Positions 23,901 through 27,541 of a stretch of DNA of 27,541 nt are shown piece after piece. Position 1 is the stretch's first letter, and the number at the start of each line of letters is the position of its first letter. The position numbers were made by a program, and so were the translations under genes. The notes beneath the pieces were generated by a model, which did not search any database, was not told the DNA's origin, and saw only the letters and a list, made by a program, of their open reading frames with translations. Source of the stretch: Patescibacteria group bacterium (GTDB lineage: Bacteria; Patescibacteriota; Minisyncoccia; JAHIHE01); the NCBI GenBank assembly GCA_018896765.1, contig JAHILZ010000006.1, positions 1-27,541 of the forward strand, in the 5' to 3' direction.

Positions 23901-25006
23901 ATGAAAAAGCTAAAGGTACAAGCGACGAAGATATCAAGATGATCGAATTAGCGATAAACGAGAAATACTACGAAGGATTAGGTACTCGCGGTCAAGAGAT
24001 GCAGGCTGAAATACAAAAAATGACAAGCGCTAAAGATATAGATGAATTTATTGAAGCACAGGCAACGGAGAATCTTGGAGCTTTTATTGCTTATCAGGGA
24101 ATTGATGAATTGAAAAAAGACACATTTAATCCCAAAGATGCTATCTCGGATACACATGCGGCGTATATTAAAGAAAAGCATTTGGAAAAAATTCGTGAAC
24201 GGATGATGGAAATGCGGCAGGATTTGATTAGTAAGCAAGCGGAAAAAATGAAGAAAGACGCGGAAAAAGGAGGAGGTAGCGGAGGCGGTGGAACTGGAGC
24301 TGGATCTGGCGGTGGTGCGGCAAGCGGCGGCGCTCATTGGAGTGAAAAGGAAGCAAAATCGCCGCGAAACACAGGAACTAAATTCGCAAAAAACGAATTT
24401 GAAATAGAGGAACAAGAGGCAACGAATTCTTTGAAAGAATCCGAGGAATATTTTGAAGAAGCTTTTGAAGAAGTAAAACCATATAATCCCACTTTGCCTA
24501 ATTATTATAAGGATCAATCCGGAAGTTTGGGAAATTTTGCCGCTAATTTGAAAGAAGAAAAAGCCGATAGCGAAACCGTCAATTTTGTTAATAAAGCCGT
24601 CGCGAAGAATAGAAGCGCGATGGCGAATAATTTAAGGCAAAATGATATGGCGCAATTGTATGATGCCACTCCAAAATCTTTTGGAAACAAAGATATGAGA
24701 GAACGCAAGGAAATTGACTTGAAAAAATATATCAATAAGATTAAGCAGGGAAGTTTTAAATTCGGCGATATTGAGAAAAGATTTCCGAAAGTTGATGAGA
24801 TGATTGGAAAAGTGGGCGGATCAGCGGGAAATATGTTCGGTGTTGAATACGAAAAAGCCAAATCGCTTTACGATTTTGCCAAAGAATCGAAAAATCCGAA
24901 AGAACGGCAAGCGTATTTGGCGATGGCGGAACATACTCTTGATAGCATAGAAAATGGCTTGGGAGATAAAAAAACAAGGGAAATATTGGAAAAAGGCCTG
25001 CTGTAA
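20978..25006 (+). CDS. VirB6/TrbL-like polytopic membrane protein with a long cytoplasmic tail (1342 residues)
   Basis: The first about 370 residues are strongly hydrophobic: a signal-like helix (about 29-50, ending in AHA), then roughly seven more transmembrane segments, including a long AIATVYTFMLGFIFLALAGF pair and a YAPVLTTIISNILPLLFLLA helix. This layout matches VirB6/TrbL inner-membrane subunits of type IV secretion or conjugation systems, common in candidate-phyla genomes. The remaining about 970 residues are charged, helical and soluble, with a lysine-rich stretch near 705-730 and a glycine-rich linker (near 1100-1120). HEREH at 949-953 fits the zinc-protease pattern HExxH. No other secretion genes lie in the window. 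The long tail is much larger than in classical VirB6. It was probably followed directly by the 202-codon gene before an insertion separated them. Confidence 0.75.
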   Translation: MLKEKLLKARKKISFKNIKEFNFKKYTKLFSVLLILIIVGLVLPWNFAHAGTLEFIGNLPFVVIFAVFFVLFQIAHLIAIIGATVLNIILNPAIMNNVFGNPAIYGGWLIIRDICNLLFLLIMLLVAFGTIVQSSKYNIKNSLLKLILAIFLINFSNVIAGAIIDFGNILMYGILGWICPSTITCFSGFTGGLLTVVDRFANDYGIFESIGWNGIDAKQAIGLAIATVYTFMLGFIFLALAGFLLVRTAGLALLLILSPFAYFGEVMPGMEKISSKWWNNIWSYTLFGPIFALMLYISGEMAKITLDVPPFTDPNLGIYAPVLTTIISNILPLLFLLAIIPITKELGLAGTDVIMKNTTGLGQNIAKYAGGATDRWLARGAQDQRQGLRGRLNRARAYLSPGVAKRAWKSRTADQEHDYDMATGQTKDRMNWKRKGVESERDNIAENEAHRQFGEMNVKNTDEMVAKLAKAIEDKDGFLAAEIMRALAVNGDTNDALDRLSKSGDHTAADYNQFMNDSIKPLLGEEKTGKLSEDIGKSEEKDGTYIYGGHNEYDKKNDKYKMRDMFERDEKGNIKKDTSGKDIMNNNVVAKQVDFMLGRWDSKNEQNRMSNVSKTSFVDKNGNYTVQGAALLSQMGAPETVEKANRLKPKAAKAIYEGRQKPNSEAVFKNEIFTNEKTSKDLKLKDLQKIVGVNNKAEADKIYNKIEKNLKGPKKGENSKTKKGKGGGKKSGPTYGSSTAGMTVSTGGGEGEKMESAEKTKEDEEEESGSLPLQNPINTEKSGDYNSGSGRTVKDYDEQINQYREEIKKNWDQTPVHTKNSSLLFDLNEGFKGDVDKFIDSRKSFDKNSGMSEETSKHRLAEKLERMRDRIDNGIVEEEMDSIAKNLGLAGINVAPTGSIGVSIKEVGSGINKSKVNVDVDGKILKNLVKLRKVDPEFAKKAETEMLKHEREHLQGLARGSGKKQVAELDKMRSDEKAKGTSDEDIKMIELAINEKYYEGLGTRGQEMQAEIQKMTSAKDIDEFIEAQATENLGAFIAYQGIDELKKDTFNPKDAISDTHAAYIKEKHLEKIRERMMEMRQDLISKQAEKMKKDAEKGGGSGGGGTGAGSGGGAASGGAHWSEKEAKSPRNTGTKFAKNEFEIEEQEATNSLKESEEYFEEAFEEVKPYNPTLPNYYKDQSGSLGNFAANLKEEKADSETVNFVNKAVAKNRSAMANNLRQNDMAQLYDATPKSFGNKDMRERKEIDLKKYINKIKQGSFKFGDIEKRFPKVDEMIGKVGGSAGNMFGVEYEKAKSLYDFAKESKNPKERQAYLAMAEHTLDSIENGLGDKKTREILEKGLL

Positions 25007-25042
25007 AAAACAAAAAAATAGTTTATCGACAAGGATAATAAA

Positions 25043-25126
25043 ATGATAGAAGAAATCAAACAGCAATTTCTTGACGCGATTTTTCATTTTGATATGAAGG
25101 AAGCGAGGGGTAAAAATGACAAATGA
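25043..25126 (+). pseudogene. Truncated 5' copy of the downstream 202-codon gene
   Basis: With ribosome site AAGGA (25031-25035), ATG 25043 reads MIEEIKQQFLDAIFHFDMKE then ARG, and falls into unrelated sequence with a stop at 25124-25126. The intact gene at 26884 starts MQNSEEIKQRALGAIFHFDM then KEARE. Nearly all differences in the shared part are at silent sites or conservative changes, so this is an older or diverged copy rather than a recent duplicate. Confidence 0.85.
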
Positions 25127-25146
25127 CAAATTTCTAATGTCAAATC

Positions 25147-25197
25147 AAATCTTCAATTTTCAATGAATACTTTAAATCCCAAACTTCAATGACCAAT
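25147..25197 (+). repeat. Dispersed intergenic repeat, copy 1
   Basis: AAATCTTCAATTTTCAATGA begins a block of about 50 bases that recurs at 26148-26225 with scattered changes. The whole spacer 25127-25240 is built of such TTCAAAT/ATGACAAA words and contains no gene. Confidence 0.75.
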
Positions 25198-25240
25198 AAA
25201 ATTCCAAATTTAAAAATTTCAAACCAGTTTAAAACAAAAT

Positions 25241-25813
25241 ATGCTGAAATTATATTGCTACGCAGACGAAACGGGGCAAGATACTAAAGGAAAATTTTTT
25301 CTTGTTTCCATTTTACTATCCGGCAAAGAACAGTTGGAAGAATTGAAAAACAAAATTAGCGAGATAGAAATGAAAACCAAAGGCAAGACAAAATGGATGA
25401 AGACGGATAATAAAAGAAAAATATTATTTCTAAACGCAATTTTAAGTCTTGATGTTTTAAGAAAAAATTTATATTACAGTATTTATCAAAATACGACAGC
25501 CTATACTCCGCTGGTCGCTATGGCTATCAGCAAAGCGGTAATTCATAGGATTAAAAATTATGACGGCAAATATAAAGTAAATATCGTAATAGACGGTTTG
25601 AGAAAAAAAGACGGGGAAATCGTTAAAAAAGAATTAAAGAATTTGAATATAAAATACGGCAAAATAAAAACAGAATTAAAAGACGAGCAGGATATTTTAT
25701 TGAGACTGGTTGACGCTTTGGCGGGATTTATAAGGGATTATTTGGAAAAAGAGAAATACGCAGTTGATTTAATCGGCAAGCAGGACTTTAATAATTTATT
25801 TACTGAAATTTAG
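25241..25813 (+). CDS. DUF3800 domain protein (RNase H-like fold)
   Basis: DUF3800 proteins have a predicted RNase H-like nuclease fold and are often found with mobile elements and defence islands. Signs are the N-terminal YCYADETGQD with D9-E10-T-G12 (family motif DESG), a strand FFLVSILLSG, VNIVIDGLRKKDGE with D118, and the C-terminal DEQDILLRLVDALAGFIRDY, where the aspartates complete the predicted metal site. The length of 190 residues is short but complete for the family. It starts right after repeat filler without a clear ribosome site or promoter, and its stop codon is part of the left end of the MITE that follows. Function in this cell is unknown. Confidence 0.8.
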   Translation: MLKLYCYADETGQDTKGKFFLVSILLSGKEQLEELKNKISEIEMKTKGKTKWMKTDNKRKILFLNAILSLDVLRKNLYYSIYQNTTAYTPLVAMAISKAVIHRIKNYDGKYKVNIVIDGLRKKDGEIVKKELKNLNIKYGKIKTELKDEQDILLRLVDALAGFIRDYLEKEKYAVDLIGKQDFNNLFTEI

Positions 25814-25974
25814 AGCCTGTCTGATAAGTTTCTTTTGAGCTATAAAATTCAGAATTTTGAGCGAAAATTATGAAAAACAAGAAGGTTTAATTTGTGTTAA
25901 GCCGACGAGTTTTTAATAATTTGCAGCCGAAATTATGAGTTTTTAGCCAAATATGAACTTGTCAGACAGGCTCT
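25812..25974. mobile_element. MITE-like element, 163 bp
   Basis: The ends AGAGCCTGTCTGATAAGTT (25812-25830) and AACTTGTCAGACAGGCTCT (25956-25974) are reverse complements with one mismatch in 19. Weaker similarity continues inward for about 25 bases. There is no gene inside. Such a structure is typical of a non-autonomous element mobilised by a transposase elsewhere. No target duplication is evident. The left end supplies the stop codon of the DUF3800 gene. Confidence 0.75.
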
Positions 25975-25987
25975 GGGGAAAACAAAT

Positions 25988-26054
25988 AACTTCGCTGTCT
26001 TGGCGAAGTTGTCCCGATTGCTCGGGCTGTCCCTAGTTCCGAAAAATTCGGAAC
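25988..26054. other. Run of three hairpins
   Basis: AACTTCGC/GCGAAGTT (25988-25995 with 26003-26010), CCCGA/TCGGG (26013-26017 with 26022-26026) and GTTCCGAA/TTCGGAAC (26036-26043 with 26047-26054) follow one another with almost no gap. None has a T-run. Confidence 0.65.
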
Positions 26055-26083
26055 ACCTTCCTGTACAGAAAGTATTCAGGCTA

Positions 26084-26092
26084 TGTTATAAT
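26084..26092 (+). promoter_or_regulatory. Extended -10 promoter ahead of the ORF6N gene
   Basis: TGTTATAAT (26084-26092), with no good -35. Transcription would start near 26099 and read into the repeat and the ORF6N gene. Confidence 0.4.
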
Positions 26093-26147
26093 AATAGCAG
26101 GTTGAAATGGTTTGTCAAGGGGGCGCGGTTTATGAATGACATTTCTT

Positions 26148-26225
26148 AAATCTTCAATCCCGAGTACTCGGGACAAATACTAATTTTCAATGAATGCTTT
26201 AAAATCTCAAATCTCAATGACTAAC
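26148..26225 (+). repeat. Dispersed repeat, copy 2, split by a palindrome
   Basis: Matches 25147-25197 except that about 25 bases are inserted after AAATCTTCAAT. The insert starts with the perfect 16-bp palindrome TCCCGAGTACTCGGGA (26158-26173). The repeat then resumes with TTTTCAATGAATGCTTTAAA. Confidence 0.75.
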
Positions 26226-26872
26226 GGCCAACCAATAAAAAATCAAGAGCTTATTATTCCTGATGAAAGAATCGAACGGAAAATATTTTTAATGCGAGGC
26301 AGGAAAGTAATGTTTGACAGCGATTTGGCTGTATTATATGGCGTGCCTGCGAAACGCCTCAACGAACAGGTTAGAAGAAACCCTAAGCGATTTCCGGCTG
26401 ATTTTATGTTTCAACTTAATAAGGAGGAATTAGAAATTTGGAAATTAGAATCTTTAAGGTCGCAATTTGCGACCTTAAAGAGAGGTCAACACAGAAAGTA
26501 TGCCCCTTTGGTTTTTACTGAGCAAGGAGTTGCGATGCTTTCCAGCGTTTTAAATAGCGAGCGAGCAATACAAGTCAACCCCATACCAAAATTTTACAAT
26601 TGAGAGAAAATTTATAAACGAGAAAAGATAAATAAAAAATCTTTTGATTTTGAATCGAGCAATGTAAAATTTGCTACGGGGCAGGCATTCAAATTATGCG
26701 GACATTTACAAAATTGCGGGAAATGATCGCCGGCAATCGCGAGCTGAGAATAAAAATCGAGAAATTAGAAAAAAATTATGATAAGAAATTTAAAGTTGTA
26801 TTTGATACTTTGAGGCAGCTTTTGGATGATGGTAAAAATGAGCCGATAAAGAAGATAGGATTTAAACCTTAA
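26217..26872 (+). pseudogene. ORF6N-domain gene interrupted by a small insertion
   Basis: ORF6N is a DNA-binding-type domain from phages and mobile elements. The first part reads IIPDERIERKIFLMRGRKVM, then FDSDLAVLYGV…LNEQVRRNPKRFPADFMFQL and FTEQGVAMLSSVLNSERAIQ, all classic for the family, up to VN at 26579. The frame then ends at 26601-26603 (NPIPKFYN). The rest of the gene is intact downstream: from 26687 it reads IQIMRTFTKLREMIAGNREL and goes on through a coiled coil (LEKNYDKKFKVVFDTLRQLL) to TAA 26870-26872. Removing 26580-26686 restores a continuous frame. Two ATGs (26190, 26217) are supplied by the dispersed repeat, and the later one is preferred. The downstream half could still be made from ATG 26696. 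Confidence 0.82.
26579..26681. mobile_element. MITE-like insertion in the ORF6N gene, about 103 bp
   Basis: The ends CCCCATACCAAAATTTTACA (26579-26598, continuing ATTG) and the reverse complement of 26660-26681 (CCCCGTAGCAAATTTTACAT, continuing TG) match over about 22 bases with two mismatches and two single-base gaps. Coding frame resumes at 26687. The few extra bases after the right end leave the exact border and any target duplication unclear. It is unrelated to the 163-bp element. Confidence 0.7.
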
Positions 26873-26883
26873 ACAGGACATAA

Positions 26884-27492
26884 ATGCAAAATTCAGAAGA
26901 AATCAAACAAAGAGCTCTTGGCGCGATTTTTCATTTTGATATGAAAGAGGCGAGGGAAATTGCCAAAGAGATTGATTATCGGATAAAAAAATTGTCAGAA
27001 TCTCATGGAAATGGCGCGGGAGAAATTGCGGAACTTTCGGCGCTATTGATTCGATTGAGGTTGCTTACTTTGCCGCTTTTGAAAGACGAAGAAGCGCTTC
27101 GGTTAGTTAAAGAAAGCGCGGCGGAGATGATCAATGATCCGGATTTGGTTTTGGCGGAAAGAATCGATGGCCGGCAATTGACTTTTCCGAAATCTTTGAG
27201 ATACGAAATGGTCAATCAGCCGATTATGGAAGCGCTTCATGAAAATATTGAGCGGATTGGCGAGGGAAGAATATTTGTTACCGGTTCAAAAAGTCCCGAA
27301 CTTTCGACAATAAAAAATTGGCTTTTGGACTATGACCGCGCTTATGGCACCGAGCCCCAGAAAGATCTGACATGGCTTGAATACGCGAAAAAAAACGCTA
27401 TTAGCGCGCGTTTGAATTCAAGCCAAGCGGATACGTTGAGAAAATTACTGAAGCTATATGAGTGGCTGAAGAGAGAACACGCCATTGAATAA
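26884..27492 (+). CDS. Helical protein of unknown function, 202 residues
   Basis: It starts MQNSEEIKQRALGAIFHFDM after the ribosome site AGGA (26874-26877). The product is almost wholly alpha-helical and charged (KEAREIAKEIDYRIKKLSES, LLIRLRLLTLPLLKDEEALR), with no signal peptide, membrane helix or enzyme motif. A truncated copy of its first 23 codons, with its own ribosome site, stands 36 bases after the VirB6-like gene, so the gene originally followed that one directly, probably as part of the same operon. A cytoplasmic role beside the secretion-like protein is a reasonable guess. No family name is recognised. Confidence 0.7.
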   Translation: MQNSEEIKQRALGAIFHFDMKEAREIAKEIDYRIKKLSESHGNGAGEIAELSALLIRLRLLTLPLLKDEEALRLVKESAAEMINDPDLVLAERIDGRQLTFPKSLRYEMVNQPIMEALHENIERIGEGRIFVTGSKSPELSTIKNWLLDYDRAYGTEPQKDLTWLEYAKKNAISARLNSSQADTLRKLLKLYEWLKREHAIE

Positions 27493-27541
27493 TGACAAAT
27501 AAGTATTATGTATCAGGTATTAAGTATCAAGTATAATTAAT
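27493..27541 (+). other. Start of a short-word repeat spacer
   Basis: TATGTATCAGGTATTAAGTATCAAGTATAA is made of near-copies of GTATCA(A/G)GTAT, written here only to show the unit. It resembles the other filler spacers. The window ends inside it. No gene is seen. Confidence 0.4.

Noticed and set aside
20978..25006. Several long minus-strand frames under the VirB6-like gene
   Set aside because: They are Ser/Phe/Leu-rich mirror images of a Lys/Glu-rich coding strand and have no start signals of their own.

Overview
The window looks like a chromosome segment of a Candidate Phyla Radiation bacterium (Patescibacteria, probably Parcubacteria-like). This is inferred from gene content and style, because no rRNA is present. 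The DNA is AT-rich, and short genes alternate with repeat-rich gaps. Several genes are of kinds common in these genomes: DUF4143 ATPases, a CofE-like ligase, a DUF4015 glycosidase-like protein, a LysM-CHAP hydrolase, and a giant VirB6/TrbL-like membrane protein. TGA, TAA and TAG all end genes, so the UGA-to-glycine code of Gracilibacteria/SR1 does not apply.

Layout. 1-1.7 kb: an ABC exporter half whose N-terminus is separated from the rest by two in-frame stops. 1.7-6.2 kb: comM preceded by two unrelated DUF4143-type ATPase genes, with a short copy of the comM 5' end in front of each. 6.3-7.6 kb: a secreted thermonuclease-Excalibur gene between 35-bp direct repeats that contain a palindrome, followed by two more hairpins. 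7.7-9.8 kb: a CofE-like gene and a DUF4015 protein. 9.8-11.9 kb: a BPSL0067-like secreted amidase with its own promoter, hairpins, leader ORF and terminator, then an anchored surface protein. 12.2-13.2 kb: an IS256-like element (Zn-binding variant) whose transposase needs a -1 frameshift. 13.3-14.5 kb: a LysM-CHAP hydrolase on the minus strand. 15.1-18.1 kb: a UvrD/PcrA helicase and rsmA, the latter carrying a perfect 24-bp inverted repeat read in frame. 18.1-20.8 kb: a three-way-junction fold, a promoter, two tiny ORFs, an SPFH-domain protein and a membrane protein with an outer domain. 21-25 kb: the VirB6/TrbL-like protein with a cytoplasmic tail containing HEREH. 25-27.5 kb: a helical protein gene displaced from a truncated copy of its own start by a block holding a DUF3800 gene, two MITE-like elements and a broken ORF6N gene.

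Main theme. Foreign genes have entered at the 5' ends of resident genes several times, each time leaving a short copy of the host gene's start upstream (two copies at comM, one at the 202-codon gene). The ATPase A unit lies between perfect 43-bp direct repeats, like a cassette. Separately, small palindromic elements have entered intergenic repeats and even the rsmA reading frame, which resembles the behaviour of Rickettsia palindromic elements. Together the window shows a reduced genome being reshaped by cassette-like insertions, MITEs and palindromes. All names rest on reading motifs by eye; no database search was run.
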